Source: Chloroflexota bacterium
Lineage (GTDB): Bacteria; Chloroflexota; Dehalococcoidia; Lucifugimonadales; UBA3495
Reading direction: 5' to 3'
Assembly (NCBI GenBank): GCA_022573285.1
Contig: JACZUF010000009.1
Coordinates: 28,610-92,609 of the forward strand
DNA: 64,000 nt
Shown: piece after piece, positions 17,005 to 25,758 of the stretch
How the letters are laid out: each line of letters opens with the position of its first letter
How positions within the stretch are numbered: the first letter of the stretch is position 1
Program-made: the position numbers and the translations under genes
Notes under the pieces: model-generated
What the model saw: only the letters and a program-made list of their open reading frames with translations
Databases searched by the model: none
What the model was told of the DNA's origin: nothing

Positions 17005-17802
17005 ATGAAATGGTGCAGATTTTCCACCGGAGGACCCATCTCCTACGGCATCATAGAGAGCGATGGGGAGAACGACACGGTGACCGAGGTCGAGGGCACC
17101 CCCTTCGACGACTACAAGAAGACCTCCAACACCCACAAGCTGAACGCGGTGAAGCTTGAGGTCCCGGTCATTCCGCCCACCTTCTACGCCGCCGGCATCA
17201 ATTACCCGGAGCACGTGACCTGGGCCGCCCAGATGCGCGGCGAAGAGCCGGTCCTGCCCAAACAGGCCGACGTGGGCTACCGGGCCGTAAACGCCCTGGT
17301 GCCCGACGGCCACGACATCGTAGTGCCCAAGGACGCCTCCGAGATGCTCCAGTACGAGGGTGAGTTGGTGGCGGTGATCGGAAAGACCTGCCGCAACGTC
17401 ACCGAAGAACAGGCCCTGGACTATGTGCTCGGTTTCACCATCGGCAACGATGTGAGCGAGCGCAACTGGCAGCGGAACGACCGCACCATGTGGCGGGCCA
17501 AGAACACCGACACCTTCAAACCGATGGGCCCCTGGATCGTCACCGGGCTGAACCCCGACGACCTGCACGTGGTCATCAAGGTCAACGACAGGGTTGTGGG
17601 CGAGTACGACGTTGCCTCAGCCCTGTTCGGCGTGCGGACTTTCATCAGCAGGATGAGCCAGTACCTGACCCTGGTGCCCGGCGACGTGCTGTGGATGGGC
17701 ACCGACGGCGCCACCGAGAACATGAAGGACGGCGACGTCTGCACCATCTCCATCAACGATATCGGCACGCTAACCAACAAGGTCAACTGGCAACCGGCAT
17801 AG
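17005..17802 (+). CDS. Fumarylacetoacetate hydrolase family protein
   Basis: 265 residues. The C-terminal FAH domain has the metal-binding acidic residues in YEGELVAVIGK and NDVSERNWQ, a conserved KNTDTFKPMGPWIV loop and the GDVLWMGTDGA ending. The family hydrolyses or decarboxylates C-C bonds in acyl-pyruvate-type intermediates of aromatic catabolism with a bound Mg2+. Both its neighbours (SDR, CMD) are enzyme classes common in such pathways, but they are on the opposite strand. The exact substrate is not predictable. Confidence 0.9.
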   Translation: MKWCRFSTGGPISYGIIESDGENDTVTEVEGTPFDDYKKTSNTHKLNAVKLEVPVIPPTFYAAGINYPEHVTWAAQMRGEEPVLPKQADVGYRAVNALVPDGHDIVVPKDASEMLQYEGELVAVIGKTCRNVTEEQALDYVLGFTIGNDVSERNWQRNDRTMWRAKNTDTFKPMGPWIVTGLNPDDLHVVIKVNDRVVGEYDVASALFGVRTFISRMSQYLTLVPGDVLWMGTDGATENMKDGDVCTISINDIGTLTNKVNWQPA

Positions 17803-17803
17803 C

Positions 17804-17843
17804 CGCCGGCTCAGCCGGGTTTCCACCGGCGCGGCCGGGTTTC
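17804..17843. repeat. Two copies of a CCGGCnnnGCCGGGTTTC palindromic repeat
   Basis: CGCCGGCTCAGCCGGGTTTC (17804-17823) and ACCGGCGCGGCCGGGTTTC (17825-17843) lie directly after the FAH stop codon. Similar copies occur at 16941-16960, 45702-45720, 45794-45806 and 57562-57580, mostly just downstream of genes. Confidence 0.6.
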
Positions 17844-17854
17844 TTGAGCTGATG

Positions 17855-17896
17855 AGTAGGGGCACAGCCCCATGGAACCTGGGCCGTGCCCCTACT
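17855..17896. terminator. Convergent terminator-like hairpin between FAH and CMD genes
   Basis: AGTAGGGGCAC (17855-17865) and GTGCCCCTACT (17886-17896) are perfect 11-bp inverted arms around a 20-base loop. The right arm overlaps the last codons of the CMD gene. The two genes converge here, so it can serve both; it also resembles a widespread GTAGGGGC palindrome. Confidence 0.5.
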
Positions 17897-18269
17897 TCTC
17901 TAATCCGATGCCGGTCTCGGCGGACCAGGCTTGGAGCCCCCGTCTGTAGGCCAACGCGCCCATGGGCATGATTACGCATTGGAGCGCCTCCAAGACCTCG
18001 GTGGGCGTGGCGCCTTCTTGCAACGCCACACGGATGTGGGCTTGGATCTGGTCGACGTCAGCCCTGAGGGCGGCCTCCACCGCCACTTGCAGCAACTCCT
18101 TGGTCTTCCGGTCCAACGTCCGCTGCCCGGTGTAGGTCGCCTCGATGAACTGGTTGTACTTGCCCACCCATTCGATGTCCACTTCGGCCATGATCCGGTG
18201 CATCTCCAGGGTGTAGCCCCGGTTCTCGGCCATCTGTTTCAGCATTTCCTCTTTGTCGTCCGACGCCAT
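17892..18269 (-). CDS. Carboxymuconolactone decarboxylase family protein
   Basis: 125 residues from the ATG at 18269, chosen because AAGGAG lies 8 bases upstream and because the in-frame sequence before it is not protein-like. The CMD fold is indicated by LDRKTKELLQVAVEAALRADVDQIQAHIRVALQEGATPTEVLEALQ. The CxxC pair of peroxidase-type AhpD is absent (RADVDQIQAHI), so it is a decarboxylase-type or uncharacterised member. It converges on the FAH gene. Confidence 0.85.
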   Translation of the reverse strand: MASDDKEEMLKQMAENRGYTLEMHRIMAEVDIEWVGKYNQFIEATYTGQRTLDRKTKELLQVAVEAALRADVDQIQAHIRVALQEGATPTEVLEALQCVIMPMGALAYRRGLQAWSAETGIGLEK

Positions 18270-18569
18270 TGCAAACGCTCCTTGGTTGGTCTCATTTTCC
18301 GTTGGGTGCGGGAATTGTAATCCCTTCCTGCCCGCGCCACCAGCCGCTCGCTGCCCGCCCGCCATCCGGCCGCCGACTCCACATGAAGGCGCCACGCGTG
18401 GCCGTGATACAATTCGCCGGGGCCGCCGGGGCTGCCGGGGCGCGCCCGAATCACCCACACTGAATCACCTCGATGCGGAGGACCGGCCACGCAATCCAGA
18501 TTCTCACCTGAGTACTTCCAGCGCGAAGACGAAGAGAACGACAGCGTCTTCTACGAGTCTCCTCGTCTG

Positions 18570-19124
18570 GTGGTGCATATCGACGAAGCGGCCATCGCGG
18601 CCGTGGGGCGTCTGTTCAAGGACCAGGTCCCGGAGAACTCGGTCGTGCTGGACCTGATGAGCAGTTGGCGGTCCCATTGGCCCGCGGACCACGCCAAGAA
18701 GCGGATGGTCGGTCTGGGTCTAAACCAGGTCGAGATGCAGGAAAATCCGGACCTGGACGAGTCTGTTGTTCACGACGTGAACGTCAATCCCGTGCTGCCC
18801 TTTGACGACGAGTCCTTCGATGCGGTGCTCATCACCGTTTCAGCCCAGTACCTGACCAAGCCCATCGAGACGTTCAAGCAGGTGAGCCGTATCCTGAGGC
18901 CGGGCGGCGTCTTCATCGTCAGTTTCTCCAACCGGATGTTCCCAACCAAAGCCGTGCTGATCTGGCGCAATTCCACCGACCGCGGCCGGATCGACTTGGT
19001 GGGCACCTACATGGAAGCCGCAGAGAATTTTGAAGGAATCGAAGCCTCCTTCGTCAATGCCGACACCAGCCCGCCGGACGACCCCATATACGCCGTGTTC
19101 AGCCGCAAGGCCCACGCGGGTTAG
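18570..19124 (+). CDS. SAM-dependent methyltransferase (type 11-like), start uncertain
   Basis: 184 residues from GTG 18570. A Rossmann methyltransferase core is visible: VVLDLMSSWRSHW, HDVNVNPVLPFDDESFDAVLI and FKQVSRILRPGGVFIVSFSN. In-frame codons upstream to about 18498 read FSPEYFQREDEENDSVFY, which looks like genuine family sequence, but no ATG, GTG or TTG is in that frame. An ATG at 18473 lies in another frame and stops after 12 codons. A one-base error or frameshift near 18495-18500 would join them. The TACAAT at 18406-18411 may be a -10 element. Confidence 0.75.
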   Translation: MVHIDEAAIAAVGRLFKDQVPENSVVLDLMSSWRSHWPADHAKKRMVGLGLNQVEMQENPDLDESVVHDVNVNPVLPFDDESFDAVLITVSAQYLTKPIETFKQVSRILRPGGVFIVSFSNRMFPTKAVLIWRNSTDRGRIDLVGTYMEAAENFEGIEASFVNADTSPPDDPIYAVFSRKAHAG

Positions 19125-19298
19125 TGGTTACTATCGATAATCCGTGGTACCAACCGTTCGCGGTGAGCTTGTCGAACCACCTACTGTGCGCCCTTCGACA
19201 GGCTCATGACCAGGGAGGCCCCCGCTGTGCCCAGGGACGGGCTGAATTTGGCTGACGACGTTCGCACGCCGGCCTGGATCCCGCTCCCTGGCCAGGGT
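19125..19298. other. Intergenic DNA with REP-like dyad
   Basis: GAGCTTGTCGAA (19167-19178) and TTCGACAGGCTC (19193-19204) form an 11/12 inverted repeat, a pattern common in interspersed palindromes. No gene is seen. Confidence 0.3.
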
Positions 19299-19515
19299 CT
19301 ACTTCTTAGCTGTCAAAAAATAGGCTTCCCCAGGATATCTCAGACCATTTTCTCCGATGTACGATTCCATGTCTGCAGCGACATCAGCGGTTAATAATTC
19401 GAGGGTTTCCTCAGAGAATTGGGCGTCTGAGCGTCTCATTACGGCTCCGACCACGACGGCACGCGTGAATTCTTCGGCAGAGCCAAAATTAACATCAATG
19501 CTGAGTGTAAGGCGG
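19299..19515 (-). pseudogene. C-terminal fragment, probably of a SAM-dependent methyltransferase
   Basis: An open minus-strand stretch ends at TAG 19299-19301 and encodes FGSAEEFTRAVVVGAVMRR followed by a helical region and the end RYPGEAYFLTAKK. The final residues resemble the C-terminus of class I methyltransferases. There is no start codon and no N-terminal domain: a stop at 19516 closes the frame, just beyond the end of the ABC permease gene. I read it as a truncated gene left at a recombination junction. Confidence 0.45.
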
Positions 19516-19539
19516 TCCGCCTAGCGGCTGCCTCACCGG

Positions 19540-21489
19540 TCATTCTCTGGCGCCTGAAACCTCGACCGCCGGCTGACGTGTTGCGGCGAGCGTGGTCAGA
19601 ACGCTGGTGAGTCCGACGACCACCGCGGCGACGACCGTGACAGCGCCGAACAGCGCCCAGGGCGTCGCCATGACCCGTGTGCCGACAATCTCGGAGACCG
19701 CAGCGGTGACGCCTGCGATCGCGCCCCCGGCGGCGAGCGCGCCGACGATGACGCCAATTGTCACGACGGTCAGTGACTCCCACAGCGCCATCCAGACTAC
19801 CTGCCCGCGGCTCAGGCCGGTCAGTCGGGCGATGGCAAAATCGGCTCGGCGGGGGGCAGCAGAGATTACCACTGCGTTAATCATGGCGATAACGATGTAG
19901 ACAGTCACCAACCCCAACACCGCGATGGTGATTTTAAGGTTCATCTGCCCTTGGATATCGATCTCTCTTAGGACCCAGTCGTCGAGGGCCGATACCGAGA
20001 CGTTCGACGGGCCAGAACCCACGGATCGACCGGGGATGGTGTTGGTGATTTGCTCGGCTACAGAGGCGGCGGTCTCTGTTTCGTCGGTCTGAATAATGTA
20101 TCGACGTTGGTGGTCACCGGCTGGTGCGAGTGCGATCGGCAGCAGGACCTTGGGGCGGCTCAGTGTGTGCGGGAAAGTGGCTATGACCTGCATATCTCGT
20201 GTCGCACCGTCTAAGCGGACATCGACCATGCCACCCACCTGGACATGGAGACCCGACGCGTAAAACTGATCGAGGGCTACGGTCTCGCCCTGGAGTCCTG
20301 TGAGGTCGCCAATAATGCCGCTCAGTCGGTGGGTCTGAAGGTAGGCGATCGGGTTGATCGCGATGCCGTTGACCGTGTCACCTTCTGTGTCAGCGGACTC
20401 GACCCACACCTTCAACGGGACCTCTTCCGACACGGTGCGGACGCCATCAAGTGCAGCCAAATGTTCGCCGACCGGTTTGGTCGCGGTCACGATGAGGTCG
20501 CCGTCGAGGATTCGGATGGTCTCCTCCTGTATGCCCGCATTCACGACGTTGACTACTCCGCTGAAGCCGACGACGAGCCCGACGAGAATCACGATGGGTG
20601 CGGCAGTGGATGCACTACGACGCACTCCGTCGCGCAGGTTGGCATGGGCCAGCTCGTAGATCGGGCTCTGGCGTAGGAGGGGCCCCAAGACCAGACCGAT
20701 GAGACCGCCGATCAGTGGCACAACCAGCGGAGTGAGTGCGCTGAGAGCGATGATGAGCACGATGAGTCCGGGCATTACGACCTCCAATGGGTCTCCGACC
20801 CTAGTTGGCGTGACCACCAGAAGCACACCTGCTCCAGCCAGAGCTATGAGCCCGATGACCCAGCGAGACAATGACATGGCTTTGTCTGCCCCGCCGGCGT
20901 CGCGGAGCGCCTCCAGCGGGCGGACACGCGAAGCCCGGTGGGAAGCACCCAACGAGGCGATCACCGCGACCACGGTGCCGGTGCCCGCCGAAACGGCGAG
21001 GATCCACAGATGCCAGTCAGGACTGAATCCTGCCGGCAGGAACTCCATCCGCGTGAGCATCCAAACCTCGAAGCGTATGACCGGGATGCCGAGGAGGACG
21101 CCGAGGATTGTCCCCAGGCTGCCGAGCAGCAACGCTTCGCCAAGCAGCAGTCTGCCAACTTGTCGGGGGCTGGCGCCGACCAATCGCAGCAATGCGAAAT
21201 CTCGAGCCCGCTGGGCGACCGTGAACGAAAACGTGGATCCGACGATGAAGAAAGCGACGAGCACCGAGATTCCTACCATCATTCCGAGTAGACCGGCAGC
21301 GTTCGTGAGGCCGTCGCGTATAGCTGTTTCTTCGATCTCGGAGAGGCCGGGCGGAATTGTTGAGGATACAGCGGATATCAGTGTTAGCAGTGATGCCTGG
21401 ACCAGCGCAACGCCCACCGCAACGGTGATGATTGCGCCAATGAACACTGGCCAACGGTCGAGGAACGTGCTCCATGCCATCCTTATCAT
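19540..21489 (-). CDS. ABC transporter permease with two FtsX domains
   Basis: 649 residues from the ATG at 21489, four bases after the ATPase stop; a longer in-frame start at 21531 lies inside the ATPase gene. There are two FtsX/MacB-type modules: a first set of three helices after about residue 80, a central region with three or four helices, a large extracytoplasmic domain (about 350-520), and three C-terminal helices. Such proteins export lipoproteins, peptides or antibiotics, or regulate cell-wall enzymes. Codon use and protein style resemble Actinobacteria more than the neighbouring genes, suggesting transfer. Confidence 0.85.
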   Translation of the reverse strand: MIRMAWSTFLDRWPVFIGAIITVAVGVALVQASLLTLISAVSSTIPPGLSEIEETAIRDGLTNAAGLLGMMVGISVLVAFFIVGSTFSFTVAQRARDFALLRLVGASPRQVGRLLLGEALLLGSLGTILGVLLGIPVIRFEVWMLTRMEFLPAGFSPDWHLWILAVSAGTGTVVAVIASLGASHRASRVRPLEALRDAGGADKAMSLSRWVIGLIALAGAGVLLVVTPTRVGDPLEVVMPGLIVLIIALSALTPLVVPLIGGLIGLVLGPLLRQSPIYELAHANLRDGVRRSASTAAPIVILVGLVVGFSGVVNVVNAGIQEETIRILDGDLIVTATKPVGEHLAALDGVRTVSEEVPLKVWVESADTEGDTVNGIAINPIAYLQTHRLSGIIGDLTGLQGETVALDQFYASGLHVQVGGMVDVRLDGATRDMQVIATFPHTLSRPKVLLPIALAPAGDHQRRYIIQTDETETAASVAEQITNTIPGRSVGSGPSNVSVSALDDWVLREIDIQGQMNLKITIAVLGLVTVYIVIAMINAVVISAAPRRADFAIARLTGLSRGQVVWMALWESLTVVTIGVIVGALAAGGAIAGVTAAVSEIVGTRVMATPWALFGAVTVVAAVVVGLTSVLTTLAATRQPAVEVSGARE

Positions 21490-21493
21490 GACT

Positions 21494-22267
21494 TCATTCC
21501 TCGAGTCGCGCGAGCCGGTCGGCCACTTCACGAGCGGACGGACGGACCATCTGATCGATCACACGTCCGTCGGACAGGAACAGGACCTGATCAGCACCCG
21601 CCGCAGCTACGGGATCGTGGGTAACCATCACTATGGTCTGCCCGTCGTCGACCATCGATCGGAGCATCCCGAGGACCGCGCGTGCGGCGTTGGAGTCCAG
21701 CGCTCCGGTCGGCTCGTCAGCGAACAATACCGTCGGCTTGGTCACTAGCGCACGGGCGATGGCCACCCGCTGCTGCTGTCCACCGGACAGCTCGCGCGGC
21801 TTATGACTCAGTCGATCGCCGAGCCCCACTTGGGTGAGCACGGCTCGCACCTCGAGTCGTGAGCGACGTCGCCCCGCCAGCTTCAGCGGCATAGCCACGT
21901 TCTGCTCGGCGGTCAACGAGCCCAGGAGGTTGAAATTCTGGAAGACGAAGCCAACCTTAGTACGACGCAGCCGAGTCAGCTCGGCCTCGGACGCGTCGGT
22001 AATGTCCTGCCCATCGATCAGCACCTGCCCGCTAGTAATATTTTCAAGCCCGCCGGCGATGTGCAGCAAGGTCGATTTCCCCGACCCCGAAGGACCCATC
22101 ACCGCCGTCCACGATCCCGATGGGAACTCAACAGTGACGTCGTCGAGTGCCACCACACGGGTACCACCGGAGCCGTAGACCCGGGTGACGTTCCGGAACT
22201 CGACAGCAGGCCCTTCGATTGCCCCAATCAATGATGAGGGGCCAAACTCTCTTACTATTTCATTCAT
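21494..22267 (-). CDS. ABC transporter ATP-binding protein (MacB/LolD type)
   Basis: 257 residues with Walker A GPSGSGKST, Q-loop FVFQNFNL, signature LSGGQQQRVAIARAL, Walker B VLFADEPTGALD and the H-loop MVTHD. The DEPTGALD form is typical of the MacB/LolD/FtsE group that works with FtsX-domain permeases, as found directly downstream. It carries a roughly 18-residue N-terminal extension before the nucleotide-binding domain. With the permease it forms a two-gene operon. Confidence 0.92.
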   Translation of the reverse strand: MNEIVREFGPSSLIGAIEGPAVEFRNVTRVYGSGGTRVVALDDVTVEFPSGSWTAVMGPSGSGKSTLLHIAGGLENITSGQVLIDGQDITDASEAELTRLRRTKVGFVFQNFNLLGSLTAEQNVAMPLKLAGRRRSRLEVRAVLTQVGLGDRLSHKPRELSGGQQQRVAIARALVTKPTVLFADEPTGALDSNAARAVLGMLRSMVDDGQTIVMVTHDPVAAAGADQVLFLSDGRVIDQMVRPSAREVADRLARLEE

Positions 22268-22306
22268 TGTCTCCCCTTTTTAGTGGGCTCATCTACTGGC
22301 GCTATG

Positions 22307-22702
22307 TTAAGGGGGAATCGGAGGCTCTCGACGATCCGGGAAAACAAATGTCTGGACTCCTCCGCCACCCCCCATCCAGAGTCTTACCCACATGCCCTCC
22401 TCAGCAGGGCTGATCAGTAGTACACCGAACCAAGGTTGGTCTGCCTCATCACGGAGAGTCCAAGTAAGCGCTGCCAGACCTTCATCCATCGTTTCCTGTT
22501 GCACTTTCCAGCCTGGCTGGAGCACCTGTTGGCGGTAGTGCTCCAAGAGGGCCGCCAACGTCATATCTGTTGTCAGGAGCGCAGATGCATTGTATTCTCC
22601 CCTGCCACCTCCGCTGCCGCTGCGAATTGACCGGACCCCTGGTGGGGGTGCCAGGCGGGGAAAGGCCGGTTGGGGTGTCGCGTCTAATTGGCGTGGCGCC
22701 AC
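22307..22702 (-). CDS. Hypothetical protein, or second half of the upstream lipoprotein
   Basis: 131 residues from GTG 22702. A proline-rich start leads into PPPGVRSIRSGSGGG and an alpha/beta domain (LLTTDMTLAALLEHYRQQ, PGWKVQQETMDEGLAALTWTLRD, FGVLLISPAEEGMWVRLWMGG) of a type seen in uncharacterised exported proteins. No signal peptide of its own. It is in the same reading frame as the lipoprotein upstream and separated only by one TAG and three codons, so the pair may be a single gene broken by a nonsense change. Function unknown. Confidence 0.5.
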   Translation of the reverse strand: MAPRQLDATPQPAFPRLAPPPGVRSIRSGSGGGRGEYNASALLTTDMTLAALLEHYRQQVLQPGWKVQQETMDEGLAALTWTLRDEADQPWFGVLLISPAEEGMWVRLWMGGGGGVQTFVFPDRREPPIPP

Positions 22703-22711
22703 GGATACTTC

Positions 22712-23221
22712 CTATTCATTGCTGGAGAACCCAGAGAAAGGGCAGCCCTCCTGTGACGGATTGACCAGGGGTGGGAAACCGAAACGCCACTCTCCTTGCT
22801 CCCGCACCATCGGGAAAGGATAAGCGAAAGCAAAACCCGAAGCATGAGCCTCGTTACGTGGCCGGTCTGCCAGAGCCAGCTGCATCAAAGCCCTTGATGG
22901 GTCCTCCAAGTCTAAGAAGACACTCCCAACCTCTAGGTATGGGAAGGGTGCATAACCACTGGCAAAGGTTTCTTGCATCTGCTCGATGGTGCACCGCTCC
23001 CTAATATCGGCGATGAATATACCGTGGAGGGTAGCGGCAGCGTCCGACGTTCGAGTTGACGCCGAGAAAGTATCCCACAGTTCTTGGGCAGCCTGTTTTA
23101 GTTCCTGGGCTGTCGACGAGGCAGGGCCAAGATTGGCTGTAGGAGTTGCTTCCTTACCGCATGCTGCAAGCAGCGCTAGCAGCGAGAACGTAAGTACCGC
23201 AATAGTGAACAGGCGTTTCAT
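22712..23221 (-). CDS. Hypothetical lipoprotein
   Basis: 169 residues. Signal peptide with lipobox LAAC (Cys21), then a soluble domain containing LKQAAQELWDTFSAS, CTIEQMQETFASGYAPFPYLEV and GEWRFGFPPLVNP. The layout resembles NTF2-like/DUF4878-type accessory lipoproteins, but I do not recognise the family. Ends in TAG, after which the same frame continues through the next open frame. Confidence 0.6.
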   Translation of the reverse strand: MKRLFTIAVLTFSLLALLAACGKEATPTANLGPASSTAQELKQAAQELWDTFSASTRTSDAAATLHGIFIADIRERCTIEQMQETFASGYAPFPYLEVGSVFLDLEDPSRALMQLALADRPRNEAHASGFAFAYPFPMVREQGEWRFGFPPLVNPSQEGCPFSGFSSNE

Positions 23222-23468
23222 GGGGGTTTCTTAATTACGCAATCGATATTGCCCAACATTTTTTAGCTGGTAACCATCAATTTGAACTTGTAGGCGATGT
23301 CCCCATCGTCCCACATTTAATTTCGCCGGCGTTCCCAATCGAGTTCGATCTGGGTTCTGTTCTCTCAATCATGCCACCCCCAACGCCAATTCAGGCGAGA
23401 TCCGATACATCAACTTTAGGTCAATCTTTCACAAACGTAATCGGCAAGGAGTCTGATTCGTGGCACGC
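23222..23468. other. Intergenic DNA, no gene seen
   Basis: No open frame with protein-like composition and no recognisable RNA. It holds the upstream region of the lipoprotein gene and ends at a perfect bidirectional hairpin. Confidence 0.3.
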
Positions 23469-23498
23469 AAAAAGGCTGGCTATGCGACCAGCCTTTTT
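23469..23498. terminator. Bidirectional rho-independent terminator
   Basis: AAAAAGGCTGG (23469-23479) and CCAGCCTTTTT (23488-23498) are perfect 11-bp arms with an 8-base loop and A/T-tracts on both sides. Confidence 0.75.
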
Positions 23499-23562
23499 GA
23501 CTAGTGGCTTCTAGTACTTTGGAATTGCCAGAGGCAAACTATATCCTGAGACCAAGCACGAA

Positions 23563-23700
23563 TTATGCTGCATTGCCAAGCCGATTCAGCCAATCGCCGA
23601 CTTCTAGAAGGGCAATTCCTGAGGCTAACGCATATGTCGGTGGCGCTTGGTCAACCCAGGGTGAGCGGATGAGCGTAACGCCGTTTTCTGCAAGTAGGTA
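23563..23700 (-). pseudogene. C-terminal gene fragment of unknown family
   Basis: A minus-strand frame from after a TAG at about 23701 to TAA 23563-23565 encodes 45 residues including LLAENGVTLIRSPWVDQ and YALASGIALLEVGDWLNRLG, which look like a real protein end. It has no start codon or upstream domain. I cannot name the parent gene. Confidence 0.3.
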
Positions 23701-23715
23701 CTAGTTTCCAATAAG

Positions 23716-25086
23716 CTAGCTTCGGGCCGGCGCAACCGACGGCTGCACCGAGGCGCTGGCCTGGGGCAAAGGACCGGGCGGAGTGGCGGCCAGAACCATC
23801 ACCGCAGCGAAGGCCACCAATATCCCGAAGATGGTGAACGGCGTTTCGTAGCCACCGGTTGCGTCGAACATGAACCCGGCGATTATGGGCCCCATGGCCT
23901 GGCCGCCGATCTGAGCGGGCAGGGCCAGTCCCCGGATGCTCCCCAAGTGCGTCCTTCCGTAGTAGTCGGCCCAGGTGAGCCGCAATAGCAGATGTATCCC
24001 GCCGACGCCGAACCCCAGCAGGAACCCCATCGGTATTCCCCCGGATAGTGAACTGCTGAGCCCGGTGCCGATGGCCCCGACGGTCATGGTGGCCGCCGCC
24101 GCCGACAGCAATATCCGGAGCGGGACCCTCCGGGCCAAGGCCGACCAGAATAGCCCTCCGGGCACCTGTCCAAAGGCGAAGGTGCTGGCGGTCAACGCCG
24201 CCAGGTGGGTGGGCACGCCCTGGCCGATGTAATGGGGCACCTGGTGCAGGCTGACCCCGGCCTGGACCACGAATCCGAGTACCGAGAACAGGGCCAATAT
24301 CCAGAAGGCCCTGGTCGCCAACGCCTGCCGGACCGTGTAGTTGTATTCGGCGTGCCGGGCGGGACTGGGCCGCTCCTTGATGGCGGCGTGACCACTGAAG
24401 GGCTCCCCACCGGAGTCAGCCTGACCGCTTTTATCGGGGTCGGCCTCCAATCCCATATCCTCGGGCCGCCGCGCCATCAGCAACAACACCGGGATGATGC
24501 CGGTGCTGATGGTGAAGATGCCCAAAGCCAGCCACGCTGTCCTCCAGCCCCAGCCGTTGATCAATACTTGGGCAATGACGGGAAAGATGGTGAGCCCGAT
24601 CCCTTGGATGATCCCCATGTAGGCCAACGCCATGGGCCTGCGGCGGATGAACCAGTTGCTGACCGCAATCGAGGTGCCAAGTTCCAGGGGGCTGGAGAAC
24701 ACCGCGCGGCCCGGAACGTACAGCGCGTAGAAGGACCAGACCGGAGAGATCAGAGAGAGGCCGATGGCGGACAACCCCACCACCGCCGAGGAGGCCGAAA
24801 GCATCGCCCCGGAGCCGTACCGGTCCACCAGTCTGCCGGCGAACGGTGAAACGATGAGCCCGAAGAGGGCGCCCAAGCTGACGGCGCCGGAGAATTGACC
24901 GCGCGACCAGCCGAACTCGTCGGTCATGGGCACCACGAAGACGGAAAGGGTGGCGACGGCCATCACCGCCCGCGCGCCGAAGCTGGGCACGGAGGCGGCG
25001 GCCAATATCACCCAGCCGTAGTAAAAAGGCAACCGCTTGGCCAACCGGGCGCGCAGCCCCTCGAACCTCAAAGGAGCGCACTCCAA
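23716..25086 (-). CDS. MFS transporter
   Basis: 456 residues, 12 predicted transmembrane segments split by a hydrophilic central loop (about 205-245). Motif A is recognisable as GRLVDRYGSG between helices 2 and 3, and the start FYYGWVILAAAS is typical of the oxalate/formate-antiporter-like or monocarboxylate MFS group. The substrate is probably an organic acid, by family resemblance only. It follows the AhpD-like pair on the same strand after 66 bp. Confidence 0.88.
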   Translation of the reverse strand: MECAPLRFEGLRARLAKRLPFYYGWVILAAASVPSFGARAVMAVATLSVFVVPMTDEFGWSRGQFSGAVSLGALFGLIVSPFAGRLVDRYGSGAMLSASSAVVGLSAIGLSLISPVWSFYALYVPGRAVFSSPLELGTSIAVSNWFIRRRPMALAYMGIIQGIGLTIFPVIAQVLINGWGWRTAWLALGIFTISTGIIPVLLLMARRPEDMGLEADPDKSGQADSGGEPFSGHAAIKERPSPARHAEYNYTVRQALATRAFWILALFSVLGFVVQAGVSLHQVPHYIGQGVPTHLAALTASTFAFGQVPGGLFWSALARRVPLRILLSAAAATMTVGAIGTGLSSSLSGGIPMGFLLGFGVGGIHLLLRLTWADYYGRTHLGSIRGLALPAQIGGQAMGPIIAGFMFDATGGYETPFTIFGILVAFAAVMVLAATPPGPLPQASASVQPSVAPARS

Positions 25087-25152
25087 TTTCGTCGGACGAG
25101 GTATTTCGCGTTGGTTGGGCCGGTAAGGGTAAGCACCATATATTCGGCTGGA

Positions 25153-25758
25153 CTATTCCTGGGGCAGGGGGTCACCCAACACGTGCATCAGCCGGTTGGC
25201 CCAGCCGAACAGGGAAGCCGCCAACACCAGGTCCAGCACCTCTTCCATGCCGAGCCCGTGCTCGACCAGCCGCTCCACGTCCTCTTTGCCAGCCTCGGAC
25301 GGGCACTTCGAAAGCTTGGTGGCGAAATTCAGCAGCGCTTTTTGGCGGGGGCCGATGTCGGCATCTCCGGCAGCGTTTCCACCGTCCGTATTTTTAGTGG
25401 AAGCGAAGATGCTCTCCATGACGGTCTCGTCCTTGGTCAGTTGGTTGTACCGGTTGGAATGGACGGCGGCGCAGTAGATGCACTGGTTGACCACCGAGGC
25501 CGCCACCGCGCCCAACTCGGTCTCGGCACGGGACAGACCGCCCTGGCTGTACATGATGCCGTTGAAGAGCGGCGTGCGCTCTTTCAGCGTCTCAGGGTCC
25601 AAGGCCAGGACCAGTGTGTATTCTCCGATCTTGGTGTCGGAGACCGTCACCTTCATGGCCTCCAATTGCTCGTCCGTGGCCTTCTCCAGTTCGACGGGCG
25701 TGACCCGGGGCTTCCAGAAAGGAACGACGGTGGTGAAATCCCTGATCGGCTCCTTCAT
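25153..25758 (-). CDS. Peroxidase-related AhpD/CMD-family protein
   Basis: 201 residues. The AhpD redox motif is QCIYCAAVH, within LGAVAASVVNQCIYCAAVHSNR; the C-terminal helices (VLDLVLAASLFGWANRLMHVLG) belong to the uncharacterised peroxidase-related subfamily. Such proteins reduce hydroperoxides through the CxxC pair and a proton-relay histidine. Its ATG overlaps the stop of the upstream CMD-type gene by 4 bp, so both are made together. Confidence 0.9.
   Translation of the reverse strand: MKEPIRDFTTVVPFWKPRVTPVELEKATDEQLEAMKVTVSDTKIGEYTLVLALDPETLKERTPLFNGIMYSQGGLSRAETELGAVAASVVNQCIYCAAVHSNRYNQLTKDETVMESIFASTKNTDGGNAAGDADIGPRQKALLNFATKLSKCPSEAGKEDVERLVEHGLGMEEVLDLVLAASLFGWANRLMHVLGDPLPQE

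Noticed and set aside
18383..18463. Frame starting MKAPRVAVIQFAG that looks like a PurQ N-terminus
   Set aside because: The similarity ends after about 12 residues and the rest is low-complexity Gly/Ala. It overlaps a likely TACAAT promoter element.
19206..19394. 62-residue frame on the plus strand
   Set aside because: It lies opposite the methyltransferase relic and has no family-like composition or ribosome-binding site.
23504..23704. 66-residue frame on the plus strand
   Set aside because: It is the antisense shadow of the C-terminal fragment at 23563-23700.
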